Of a DNA stretch of 35,806 nt, positions 25,295-31,874 are shown in pieces. The DNA lies in the IMG/VR virus record IMGVR_UViG_3300025641_000025, positions 1 to 35,806 of that record; one strand, 5' to 3'. The position numbers and the translations under genes were made by a program. Below the pieces are notes generated by a model. That model ran no database searches and had not been told where the DNA came from. It was given only the letters and a program-made list of their open reading frames with translations. The first letter of the stretch is position 1; each line of letters starts with the position of its first letter. The stretch comes from a virus.

Positions 25295-25461
25295 GCTGTT
25301 TCCTCCGCTAGTATTTTAGCGCACAGCACATAAAACGCGTGGCGCTGGTTTAAATAAGTCTCTCTTAATTCATCGCAATATGTAGACTCAATCAAGCGAG
25401 TCATATCGTTGTAAGTGTTTACCCATATACCGGGCCATTGATTGCCGTTGTAGTCTGTCAT
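25291..25461 (-). CDS. small hypothetical protein
   Basis: A 56-residue protein (MTDYNGNQWPGIWVNTYNDM at the start), helical in the second half (ELRETYLNQRHAFYVLCAKI). GAGGG lies upstream of the ATG, and the stop overlaps the next start as ATGA. These signals and clean tiling between neighbours support it although it is short. No function can be assigned. Confidence 0.6.
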   Translation of the reverse strand: MTDYNGNQWPGIWVNTYNDMTRLIESTYCDELRETYLNQRHAFYVLCAKILAEETA

Positions 25462-25464
25462 CGT

Positions 25465-25677
25465 TTAACCCTCGTGTTTAAATGTAAAAATAATTTTACT
25501 GTTGCTGTCAAATGCCTCTACTTCCCAGCCTAATTCTACCGATTCATTACAGTAGTTTGCCACGGCTAAACGTAAATCGCTGGGCGTGTCATAATCGTAC
25601 CAGTGGAAAGTGTCGGTGTATACTTCACCCTTACTGGGCTTTGCGAGTGTGACGGTGTAGTCAATAGGTGACGCCAT
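25465..25677 (-). CDS. small hypothetical protein
   Basis: A 70-residue protein (MASPIDYTVTLAKPSKGEVY at the start) with alternating strands and a central helix (SDLRLAVANYCNE), ending SKIIFTFKHEG. Its start follows the upstream gene by three bases with a GAGGG ribosome site. Its 3' end is the origin of the 40-bp repeat copied near 24540. No family is recognised; a small alpha/beta fold is likely. Confidence 0.6.
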   Translation of the reverse strand: MASPIDYTVTLAKPSKGEVYTDTFHWYDYDTPSDLRLAVANYCNESVELGWEVEAFDSNSKIIFTFKHEG

Positions 25678-25680
25678 AAT

Positions 25681-26118
25681 TTAACCCTCTTCGCTGATTT
25701 TAATGTATCCAACAACTTGCCTACGCTGCGCCGTTTTGGCTGTCCAGTCGTATAGAACACCGTCACGAACTGCCGCCACATGTCCGTTCATGGAAAGCAA
25801 ATAAGAGCCTGTCGGATTCCTTTTTATAAACCGCGCAATAGTTTGCGTTTCTATGCCGTTGTAACGCGCCCACTGTAACCGCGCCTGTGGCATCCCGCGC
25901 TCTTCCAGCGTAACACCGAAGCGCTCCGCCAGTTGCGTTAATGCCTTGTCTATCGTGCTCCACCGTGCGCCTTGGCGGTGTTTTCTGCCATTCTTCGAAA
26001 GCGCTCGATGTGCCACGCCATAAGTGCAGCCAAACAACGTTGCAATGCCTCTTACGGTACAGTCGTTTGTTTCACGGTAGCGGCTTGCTACTTCTTTCAA
26101 TTGTGCGTATGTTTGCAT
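25681..26118 (-). CDS. papain-like (C39-like) phage protein, first gene of the leftward arm
   Basis: A 145-residue protein from ATG 26118 (GGAGG just upstream; a longer frame exists without a ribosome site). The motif RETNDCTVRGIATLFGCTYG (Cys20) plus GSYLLSMNGHVAAVRDGVLYDW (His113, Asp119 or Asp124) is shared by a family of phage proteins. It gives the Cys-His-Asp order of papain-fold peptidases. A helical insert with AHRALSKNGRKHRQG lies between. Peptidase activity is inferred from motif order, not shown. As the first leftward gene it is likely made early and may act against host proteins. Confidence 0.6.
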   Translation of the reverse strand: MQTYAQLKEVASRYRETNDCTVRGIATLFGCTYGVAHRALSKNGRKHRQGARWSTIDKALTQLAERFGVTLEERGMPQARLQWARYNGIETQTIARFIKRNPTGSYLLSMNGHVAAVRDGVLYDWTAKTAQRRQVVGYIKISEEG

Positions 26119-26339
26119 AAAGCCTCCGTTTAGTTTGTCAGTAGTGAACACCGCAATGCTCACTAGTGACACCCCAAACCTGAGCGGTGCAATGTGTCAC
26201 GGGATTGTCTGCCCCATTGTGACTACACCGCTTGTTTAGTGTGTCGGCTGCTTCCGTGTGTTTGGGTGTTTGTGCAGTTCGTTTTCGGTGTTGGATACCC
26301 TCGACCGATACGCACACGCTGCACTACTGACCCGCTGCG

Positions 26340-26378
26340 AAGCCCCTTTTAAAAACCCGCTAGGGTGCGGTTGGGCTT
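26340..26378 (-). terminator. possible leftward terminator or attenuator
   Basis: Nested inverted repeats: outer AAGCCC (26340-26345) with GGGCTT (26373-26378); inner AACC-C-GC with GCGGTT. Read on the minus strand the inner stem is followed by GTTTTTAAAA, which resembles a weak rho-independent terminator about 225 bases before the first leftward gene. Confidence 0.35.
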
Positions 26379-26576
26379 ATAAGTACTCGGTGACCGTTGC
26401 AAGGTATCTTGCGCGGGGCTTTCCTAAGCCGGTGTAGCTAGTCTATAGATATTTGCGTCAATGTATAGGAATTATTACCATTTTTTAGAAACATTTTGGA
26501 ATAACAAAAACAATTTATATTGCCTAGCACGAACCATGCCAACAGTGCAAACCTGTATAGAATCACTACATGTATG

Positions 26577-26624
26577 GATGTACAGTACTGTGTGGCTGTA
26601 CAGTACTGTATGGCTGTACAGTAC
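26577..26624. repeat. three 18-bp repeats built on palindrome TACAGTACTGTA
   Basis: TACAGTAC units start at 26581, 26599 and 26617, exactly 18 bp apart. The central copy (26599-26610) is a perfect 12-bp palindrome; the outer two have one and several changes. Repeated palindromes at fixed spacing are typical of operator sites. Confidence 0.75.
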
Positions 26625-26657
26625 CAGCACAGACTCACACGCTCTGATAATGCAGAT

Positions 26658-26778
26658 CTAAATAGTAATGATAATGATTCTCATTCGCACCTGGCTAAAC
26701 GATAATGATTCTCATTCGCATCTGCGTAGTCTGTTGCTAACAATAACGCTAATGAGAATGATTCGTGTTACTATTTAG
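26658..26778. promoter_or_regulatory. inverted-repeat complex with Fur-box-like cores
   Basis: A 31-bp element at 26658-26688 is repeated inverted at 26748-26778 (25/31 identical). Each begins on its outer side with CTAAATAG. The core GATAATGATTCTCATTCGC at 26670-26688 is repeated directly at 26701-26719, 31 bp on, close to three helical turns. The core matches the 7-1-7 Fur consensus TGATAAT-n-ATTATCA at 13 of 14 positions. Whether Fur binds is not known. Confidence 0.6.
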
Positions 26779-26852
26779 GGACGGGGGAGGGTCGATGTTG
26801 CTGTAGATTATTATTGTACCTGCACAGCCACAAAAAAGAGGCAAAATAGAAC

Positions 26853-26973
26853 CTAAATAGCATTGCATATTGCAACTAAATAGTCTAAATAGATCAAAGA
26901 CTTACTGCGCTGCTAATGATAACAAAAAAGGTGAAGTGTTGATACTGGTAATAGTTTACAAATAGCTAAATAG
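26853..26973. repeat. CTAAATAG octamer repeats near promoter P1
   Basis: CTAAATAG lies at 26853-26860, 26876-26883, 26885-26892 and 26966-26973. Two further copies flank the Fur-like complex (26658-26665, and inverted at 26771-26778). The last copy ends three bases before the -35 of P1. They are possible binding sites for a phage or host regulator, or replication iterons. Confidence 0.6.
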
Positions 26974-26983
26974 TTCTTGACAA
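26955..26983 (-). promoter_or_regulatory. candidate leftward promoter back-to-back with P1
   Basis: Minus strand: -35 TTGTCA (26983-26978), 17-bp spacer, -10 TGTAAA (26960-26955). The -35 overlaps that of P1 on the other strand, and the spacer contains a CTAAATAG copy. The -10 match is only 4/6, so it is weak. It could start the leftward early transcript, though with a leader of over 800 bases. Confidence 0.3.
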
Positions 26984-27005
26984 ATACTGAAAAGTATGAT
27001 ATAAT
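26977..27005 (+). promoter_or_regulatory. promoter P1, consensus sigma70, rightward arm
   Basis: -35 TTGACA (26977-26982), 17-bp spacer, extended -10 TGA-TATAAT (hexamer 27000-27005), all consensus. The predicted start is near 27012, 180 bases before the small terminase GTG. The 35 bp from the -35 onward share 29 positions with promoter P2 at 32141, spacer included. Confidence 0.85.
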
Positions 27006-27034
27006 ATACTGTATAGATAAGCATTTAACTAAAG

Positions 27035-27167
27035 AGAAACTTGACCGCGCCGCTAATGCTTGACAACACCATGACAACATAAAAGCATTAAGGATAAAAT
27101 ATATAAAATATAACGTTAATGTCGATGGTCATGGTCCTTTATGTTGTCAAGGCACGGTCAAGTTTCT
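27035..27167 (+). promoter_or_regulatory. nested inverted repeats in the P1 leader
   Basis: Outer arms AGAAACTTGACCGCGCC (27035-27051) and its complement at 27151-27167 match at 16/17. Inner arms TGACAACATAAA (27072-27083) and 27138-27149 match at 12/12. ACCATGAC (27068-27075) pairs with 27128-27135, and TAATGCTT (27054-27061) with 27083-27090. The RNA could switch between alternative stems upstream of the small terminase ribosome site. The function is not known. Confidence 0.6.
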
Positions 27168-27193
27168 ATATAGTTCTATATGAGGATGTTATA

Positions 27194-27577
27194 GTGTCAG
27201 AAGAATCTATTCGTGGCCGTGGCCGTCCGAAAAAGACTGCATTGGCGGCTGTTAAAAAAGGAAACAGGGGTGTTCGTGGCCGACCAAAAGGCGACGCAGC
27301 GATCATAAATGAGTACAAGGCTAGGATGTTAGCCAGTCCTAAGTCAGCTAAAGTATTAGAGTCCATCTTTAACGCAGCATTAGATGACGACCATAAAAAC
27401 CAGTCATCCGCCTGGAAACTAGTAATGGACCGTATACTGCCTGTAGGAGCTTTTGAAAAGGAAGTAATGCAAAGCGGAGGACGCAACGCTATACAAATCA
27501 ACATTACTGGTGTTAATTCGGCTAATATCGGCGGTGACGTTATAGATGGAGACTCCGGTGAAGTACTTCAAGATTGA
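27194..27577 (+). CDS. probable terminase small subunit with AT-hooks
   Basis: A 127-residue protein from GTG 27194, chosen because GAGG lies eight bases upstream; the open frame 25 codons further up runs through the leader inverted repeat. Two AT-hook motifs are seen near the N-terminus (GRGRPKK and RGRPKG), suited to AT-rich DNA. A helical part follows (LESIFNAALDDDHKNQSSAW, then KLVMDRILPVGAFEK), then a polar end (IQINITGV). The pattern resembles small terminase proteins of uncultured marine phages. It lies two genes before the large subunit. It would recognise the packaging site. Confidence 0.55.
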   Translation: MSEESIRGRGRPKKTALAAVKKGNRGVRGRPKGDAAIINEYKARMLASPKSAKVLESIFNAALDDDHKNQSSAWKLVMDRILPVGAFEKEVMQSGGRNAIQINITGVNSANIGGDVIDGDSGEVLQD

Positions 27578-27899
27578 AGAGTTTGACTGTCAAGAAACCG
27601 GAAACAATCGCATGGAGAAGGACTTCTTACGTTTGTTAGATGGCTTACGTGATAACTGTGGGTTCCCGTTTAAGATTACTAGTGGCTATCGTGACCCTAC
27701 GCACTCTATAGAGGCCGCTAAAGCTATACCGGGTAGACACGCACAGGGAATTGCTGCTGACGTACAAATACTAGACAGTACAAGCCGTTTTAAAATAATA
27801 AAAGAAGCGATGAAACTAGGCTTTACAGGAATAGGCGTTGCAGATACGTTTGTGCATTTAGACACAAGAGGTGCTTCTTCAGTTATGTGGTTGTATTAA
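27558..27899 (+). CDS. M15-family peptidase, probable endolysin
   Basis: A 113-residue protein starting at GTG 27558 (VKYFKIEEFDCQETG), overlapping the previous gene by 20 bases with GGAG upstream. Zinc ligands of the peptidase M15 (D-Ala-D-Ala carboxypeptidase-like) fold are visible: His61 and Asp68 in GRHAQGIAADV, and His100 in FVHLDTR. SGYRDP is the usual preceding loop. It would cut peptide crosslinks in the cell wall. No signal peptide is present, so it needs the holin to reach the wall. A virion role is a less likely alternative. Confidence 0.82.
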   Translation: MKYFKIEEFDCQETGNNRMEKDFLRLLDGLRDNCGFPFKITSGYRDPTHSIEAAKAIPGRHAQGIAADVQILDSTSRFKIIKEAMKLGFTGIGVADTFVHLDTRGASSVMWLY

Positions 27900-27900
27900 T

Positions 27901-29169
27901 ATGACTGATTTAGACGTACAGTTTACAGACTGGCAGCAGGAGGTGTTTAATGACCCTACACGCTTTAAAGTGGTGGCTGCTGGCCGTCGTTGTGGTAAGT
28001 CTTACTTGGCCGCTTGGAGTTTATTAATAAATGCTCTACAAAGTGATGACCCTAGATCGTGGACGTTTTACGTAGCGCCCACACAAGGGCAAGCAAGACA
28101 GATTATGTGGCGCACGTTGCTCGAACTAGGGCATAGTGTTATTAAAAAGGCACACATAAATAACCTTGACATCGAGTTAATTAACGGACAAACGATAGGT
28201 TTACGTGGCGCTGACCGTCCAGATACTATGCGTGGTGTTTCTCTTAACTACCTAGTGCTAGACGAATACGCTGACATCAAAGCTGAAGTCTGGGAAGAAA
28301 TTCTAAGGCCAGCTTGTGCAGACAAAGAAGCCCCTGCTATCTTTATAGGCACTCCAAAGGGTCGTAACCATTTCTACGATTTGTACAAGTACTCTGAAAT
28401 ATCCAAAGATGCAGAGTGGAAATCGTGGCACTTTACTAGCTACGACAATCCGTTTCTAAAAGAATCAGAAATAAACGCAGCTAAACGATCTATGTCGTCT
28501 TATGCGTTTCGTCAAGAGTTCATGGCGTCGTTTGAGTCTAAAGGCTCTGAGATGTTTAAGGAAGAGTGGGTTCAATTCGGTGAAAAAGACTCTGAAGACG
28601 CAGGTGATTACTACGTTGCTATTGACCTAGCTGGTTTTGAAGAAGTAGGAAAAGCAAGAAGTAAGAACGCAAGACTAGACGACACGGCAATATCAGTTGT
28701 TAAAGTAAGCGACAACGGCCATTGGTTTGTTGATAATATCATATACGGACGTTGGGATTTAAATGAAACAGCCAACAAAATATTTAAAGCTGTTAAAGAT
28801 TACAATCCTATTTCTGTTGGTATCGAACGCGGAATCGCTAAACAGGCCGTTACTTCACCCCTTATGGATCTCCAAAGAAGACACAGCAAGTTCTTCCCCA
28901 TACAAACACTGACTCACGGTAACAAGAAAAAAACTGATAGAATTATGTGGGCATTACAAGGACGTTTTGAAAACGGCATGATAACTTTAAATAAAGGCGA
29001 ATGGAACGCTCGTTTTTTAGATCAGCTTTATCAATTTCCAGATGCGTTGACACATGACGATCTTATTGATTCTCTTAGTTACGTAGATCAGCTTGCTCAA
29101 GTACCTTATGGTATTGGTGATTGGGATTTTGATGAACCTGAAATTTTAGATATTGTGGCAGGGTACTAA
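27901..29169 (+). CDS. terL: terminase large subunit
   Basis: The packaging motor, 422 residues from ATG 27901 (MTDLDVQFTDWQQEV); the longer frame starts inside the endolysin gene. The ATPase part has Walker A AAGRRCGKS (Lys33) and Walker B YLVLDEYAD (Asp121, Glu122). The nuclease part has DYYVAIDLAG, GIERG and ALTHDDLIDSLSYV, providing the acidic metal ligands. It translocates DNA into the prohead and cuts concatemers with the small subunit. The portal gene lies one gene downstream, as usual. Confidence 0.93.
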   Translation: MTDLDVQFTDWQQEVFNDPTRFKVVAAGRRCGKSYLAAWSLLINALQSDDPRSWTFYVAPTQGQARQIMWRTLLELGHSVIKKAHINNLDIELINGQTIGLRGADRPDTMRGVSLNYLVLDEYADIKAEVWEEILRPACADKEAPAIFIGTPKGRNHFYDLYKYSEISKDAEWKSWHFTSYDNPFLKESEINAAKRSMSSYAFRQEFMASFESKGSEMFKEEWVQFGEKDSEDAGDYYVAIDLAGFEEVGKARSKNARLDDTAISVVKVSDNGHWFVDNIIYGRWDLNETANKIFKAVKDYNPISVGIERGIAKQAVTSPLMDLQRRHSKFFPIQTLTHGNKKKTDRIMWALQGRFENGMITLNKGEWNARFLDQLYQFPDALTHDDLIDSLSYVDQLAQVPYGIGDWDFDEPEILDIVAGY

Positions 29170-29170
29170 A

Positions 29171-29536
29171 ATGCGTGAACAATTATCTAAGCTGTATACA
29201 AAACATGCTACGTTGACAGATACCACGTTAACTGAGTTGTTTGAAGTTCCCAAGAACCACTCTGCAATTATCAAATATATTTTTGTTGCTAATCACGAGG
29301 TGTCAACAAATACAGTGGATTTGTATTGGGACTTAGAAGGAACACCACAAATTTATATATTTGATGCTGCCTCTATAGCAGGGACAAGCAACATTTCATT
29401 ATCTAATGGCGGTGGCCCTTTGTTTGTTTTACATGAAGACGAAACGGTAAAATTTCAAGCCGGATCTGTAGGAGTAGTTGAGGTTGCTGTAACTTTAGAG
29501 CTTACAACTAATAGTGGAAGACTCAGAAATTTTTAG
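29171..29536 (+). CDS. hypothetical beta-rich protein between terminase and portal
   Basis: A 121-residue protein from ATG 29171, just after the terminase stop. Strand-rich sequence (HSAIIKYIFVANHEVSTNTV, EDETVKFQAGSVGVVEVAVT) without Cys suggests a jelly-roll-like small virion protein, such as a decoration or fibre component. The Thr-rich end (LELTTNSGRLRNF) is similar in style. It resembles the 97-residue protein at 34512 in type but not clearly in sequence. No family is recognised. Confidence 0.55.
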   Translation: MREQLSKLYTKHATLTDTTLTELFEVPKNHSAIIKYIFVANHEVSTNTVDLYWDLEGTPQIYIFDAASIAGTSNISLSNGGGPLFVLHEDETVKFQAGSVGVVEVAVTLELTTNSGRLRNF

Positions 29537-29548
29537 TAGGATATTATA

Positions 29549-31591
29549 ATGGCAGATGAAATTTATAGTCCAGATCCTTTAATGCTGGAATCCACAGTCG
29601 AAGATTGGGTTATGCAAAAATGTGAAGACTGGCGCGATGATTACGAAAGTAATTACCGAGACAAGTTCGATGAGTATTACCGTCTGTGGCGAGGGATCTG
29701 GGCAGCAGAAGACGTTGATAGGGCGTCTGAGCGTTCACGTATCATCTCTCCAGCATTACAGCAAGCCGTAGAATCTAACGTAGCTGAGATCGAAGAGGCT
29801 ACCTTTGGCCGTGGTCAGTGGTTTAATATAGCGGATGATGTTAATGATAAAGAAGCGCAAGACGTTCAGTATCTTAGAAATAAACTAACCGAAGACTTTG
29901 AAAATACTATGGTTAGAAAGGCTGTTGCTGAGTGCTTAATTAACTCTGCGGTCTTTGGAACGGGCGTTGGTGAAATTGTTTTAGAAGAAATTAAAGAGAT
30001 GAAGCCAGCTACTCAACCCATAATGGATGGTCAGCTACAGGCTGTAGGTGTAAACATCACTGATCGCGTAGTTGTTAAGTTACGTCCTATTATGCCTCAG
30101 AACTTTTTAATTGATCCTGTAGCTACGTCAGTAGATGATGCTCTAGGTGTTGCTATTGATGAGTTTGTTGGTCGTCATCACATTGAGCAGCTTCAAGAGC
30201 AGGGCGTATATAATGAAGGTTATATTGGTAATGCCCCTTCAAATACAGATTTAGAGCCAGATCAAGACTTATCTACTTACCCAGAAGATCAAGTTAGATT
30301 AACTAAGTATTATGGATTGGTGCCTAAAACTATTCTTCAAGATGCTATAGATGAAGATATTGAAGAAGAAAATGCTTATGTTGAAGCTATTATTGTTATA
30401 GCTAACGGTGAATTTCTGCTAAAAGCAGAGTTAAACCCCTACATGATGAAAGATAGACCCGTTATTGCTTTTCCCTGGGACGTAGTTCCCTCTATGTTTT
30501 GGGGTCGTGGGGTGTGTGAGAAGGGATATAACAGCCAAAAGGCGCTAGATACAGAGCTTAGAGCGCGTATTGATGCGTTAGCACTAACAATTCATCCGAT
30601 GATGGCTATCGACGCAACAAGACTTCCAAGGGGATCTAAGCCAGAAGTGCGTCCTGGTAAGATGATCCTTACTAACGGCGATCCTCGTGAGATACTTCAG
30701 CCCTTTAACTTTGGTCAAGTTAATCAAATTACTTTTGCACAGGCTCAAGCCTTACAGCAAATGGTACAACAAGCTACTGGAGCAGTAGATAGCGCAGGAT
30801 TAGCCGGTCAGGTTAACGGTGAAGCTACTGCTGCGGGTATATCTATGTCTCTTGGTGCGCTAATTAAGCGGCAAAAGAGAACATTAATAAACTTTCAGCA
30901 GTCGTTTTTACTTCCATTTGTTAAGAAAGCGGCCTATAGGTACATGCAGTTTGATCCTGATAATTACCCAGTAGCAGATTACAAGTTCAACGCTACGTCA
31001 ACACTGGGCATTATAGCTAGGGAATACGAGGTTACTCAGCTAGTTCAATTACTGCAAACTATGGATAAGCAGTCACCGCTGTACCCTATCTTGATTGAAA
31101 GCATTATAGACAACATGAATTTATCTAATCGTGAAGAGCTTATCGCTACTCTCAAACAAGCATCACAGCCTAATCCACAAGCAGAACAAGCCCAGCAGCA
31201 AATTCAGCAGGTTCAGCTAGCACTACAACAAAGCCAGACAGCAGCCTTAACGGGTCAAGCACAGGAGTCTATGGCTAGAGCTAAGAAATACGATATGGAT
31301 ACTATGCTTGCGCCACAAGAGCTTGAAATAGATAAGATTGAAGCTATAACAAAGAACTTACGAGAAGGAGATCAAGATGACAAAGAGTTTGATCGTCGTC
31401 TTAAAATAGCTCAAACACTAATCAAACAAGCCGAAGTAGATCAAAAGGAAACTAAAAATGCTAATGACCCAGAACGAGTTCGACCAGCTAGTGCGCCAGA
31501 TCAACGAGGCATTCAAAGAACACTTCAATCGGCTGTCGGAGGTGGAGGCCAAGGTAGAATCCCTAATCAAGGCGGAGGATTCGGACAATGA
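29549..31591 (+). CDS. portal protein
   Basis: A 680-residue protein with the layout of podovirus portals. The N-terminal helical region (EDWRDDYESNYRDKFDEYYRL and WRGIWAAEDVDRASERSRII) is followed by EATFGRGQWF, then a wing domain. A stem region with VVPSMFWGRGVCEKGYNSQK and a C-terminal Gln-rich coiled barrel (AQQQIQQVQLALQQSQTA) come next. The last 50 residues are Gly/Gln-rich and flexible. It forms the dodecameric entry ring and binds terminase and the adaptor. The ATGA overlap with the DUF6321-type gene links translation. A second gene seems to overlap its 3' end in another frame. Confidence 0.88.
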   Translation: MADEIYSPDPLMLESTVEDWVMQKCEDWRDDYESNYRDKFDEYYRLWRGIWAAEDVDRASERSRIISPALQQAVESNVAEIEEATFGRGQWFNIADDVNDKEAQDVQYLRNKLTEDFENTMVRKAVAECLINSAVFGTGVGEIVLEEIKEMKPATQPIMDGQLQAVGVNITDRVVVKLRPIMPQNFLIDPVATSVDDALGVAIDEFVGRHHIEQLQEQGVYNEGYIGNAPSNTDLEPDQDLSTYPEDQVRLTKYYGLVPKTILQDAIDEDIEEENAYVEAIIVIANGEFLLKAELNPYMMKDRPVIAFPWDVVPSMFWGRGVCEKGYNSQKALDTELRARIDALALTIHPMMAIDATRLPRGSKPEVRPGKMILTNGDPREILQPFNFGQVNQITFAQAQALQQMVQQATGAVDSAGLAGQVNGEATAAGISMSLGALIKRQKRTLINFQQSFLLPFVKKAAYRYMQFDPDNYPVADYKFNATSTLGIIAREYEVTQLVQLLQTMDKQSPLYPILIESIIDNMNLSNREELIATLKQASQPNPQAEQAQQQIQQVQLALQQSQTAALTGQAQESMARAKKYDMDTMLAPQELEIDKIEAITKNLREGDQDDKEFDRRLKIAQTLIKQAEVDQKETKNANDPERVRPASAPDQRGIQRTLQSAVGGGGQGRIPNQGGGFGQ

Positions 31592-31658
31592 AGGAAAAAG
31601 ACTCAAGGTTAAAGCGAGCAGGAGTAAGCGGATACAACAAGCCAAAGCGGACTCCTAA
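31458..31658 (+). CDS. small coiled-coil protein overlapping the portal 3' end
   Basis: A 66-residue frame lying almost wholly inside the end of the portal gene, in a different phase. AAGGAAA lies eight bases before its ATG. The product (MTQNEFDQLVRQINEAFKEH, then FNRLSEVEAKVESLIKAE) is a clean heptad-patterned helix, with a basic tail that overlaps the start of the next gene. This looks like a designed coiled coil rather than chance, while the portal frame there encodes only a low-complexity tail. It could be a small structural or scaffolding helper. Dual coding needs confirmation. Confidence 0.45.
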   Translation: MLMTQNEFDQLVRQINEAFKEHFNRLSEVEAKVESLIKAEDSDNEGKRLKVKASRSKRIQQAKADS

Positions 31659-31869
31659 CCATCCTAAGAAGTCTCACGTAGTAGTTGCTAAAGAAGGCGA
31701 CAAAATTAAAACAATTCGATTCGGACAACAAGGAGTATCAGGTGCTGGAAAAAATCCTTCTACAGCTTCAGAAAAAGCTAGACGAAAGTCATTCAAAGCT
31801 CGACACGCTGGAAATATTAGTAAAGGAAAAATGTCAGCAGCTTATTGGGCTGATAAAGTTAAATGGTGA
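31588..31869 (+). CDS. DUF6321-like small basic protein
   Basis: A 93-residue strongly basic protein with the conserved pattern RAGVSGYNKPKRTPNHPKKSHVVVAKEGDKIKTIRFGQQGV, then KRRxSFKARH-type residues and KGKMSAAYWADKVKW at the end. Nearly the same sequence occurs in many marine and cyanophage genomes and is annotated as a domain of unknown function. Its basic charge suggests binding to packaged DNA or RNA. The start overlaps the portal stop (ATGA). Confidence 0.75.
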   Translation: MKEKDSRLKRAGVSGYNKPKRTPNHPKKSHVVVAKEGDKIKTIRFGQQGVSGAGKNPSTASEKARRKSFKARHAGNISKGKMSAAYWADKVKW

Positions 31870-31874
31870 TTTAG

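Larger units (their letters stand above)
24539..25503. repeat. 40-bp direct repeat, 37/40 identical (24539-24578 and 25464-25503)
   Basis: The copy at 25464-25503 encodes the last codons of the 70-residue gene (SKIIFTFKHEG then stop). The copy at 24539-24578 lies between genes but still reads GKIIFTFKQEG then stop on the minus strand, in the same phase. It thus looks like a 3' remnant of a second copy of that gene. Each copy also supplies the GAGGGTTAAA ribosome site of the next gene. Confidence 0.75.
26119..27193. other. 1.1 kb non-coding control region between the two transcription arms
   Basis: No credible gene is seen on either strand. From left to right it holds a GC-richer stretch with inverted repeats (to about 26440), an AT-rich stretch, a triple 18-bp repeat, an inverted repeat with Fur-box-like cores, CTAAATAG copies, the consensus promoter P1, and a leader with nested inverted repeats. 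It is the best candidate in the window for the origin of replication and the early/late switch, but neither is proven. Confidence 0.8.

Noticed and set aside
26119-26440. tRNA-like folding of the GC-richer part of the control region
   Set aside because: No TPsiC loop signature or cloverleaf could be built on either strand.
26461-26705. Rightward frames of 61-66 residues in the control region
   Set aside because: They run through the TACAGTACTGTA repeats and regulatory elements, with repeated WLYSTV residues and no convincing ribosome site.
26771-26796. G-rich stretch as a possible G-quadruplex
   Set aside because: Only three runs of three or more G are present.
27071-27100. Second rightward promoter (ATGACA, 18 bp, TAAAAT)
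   Set aside because: Near-consensus but lies inside the nested inverted repeat and is weaker than P1; not listed as a feature.
27119-27193. N-terminal 25-codon extension of the small terminase frame
   Set aside because: It falls in the leader inverted repeat; the GTG at 27194 has the ribosome site and the protein pattern begins there.
29537-29548. TATAAT just before the portal ATG as a promoter
   Set aside because: No -35 at 16-18 bp; TATAATGG before start codons recurs as part of ribosome-site spacing.
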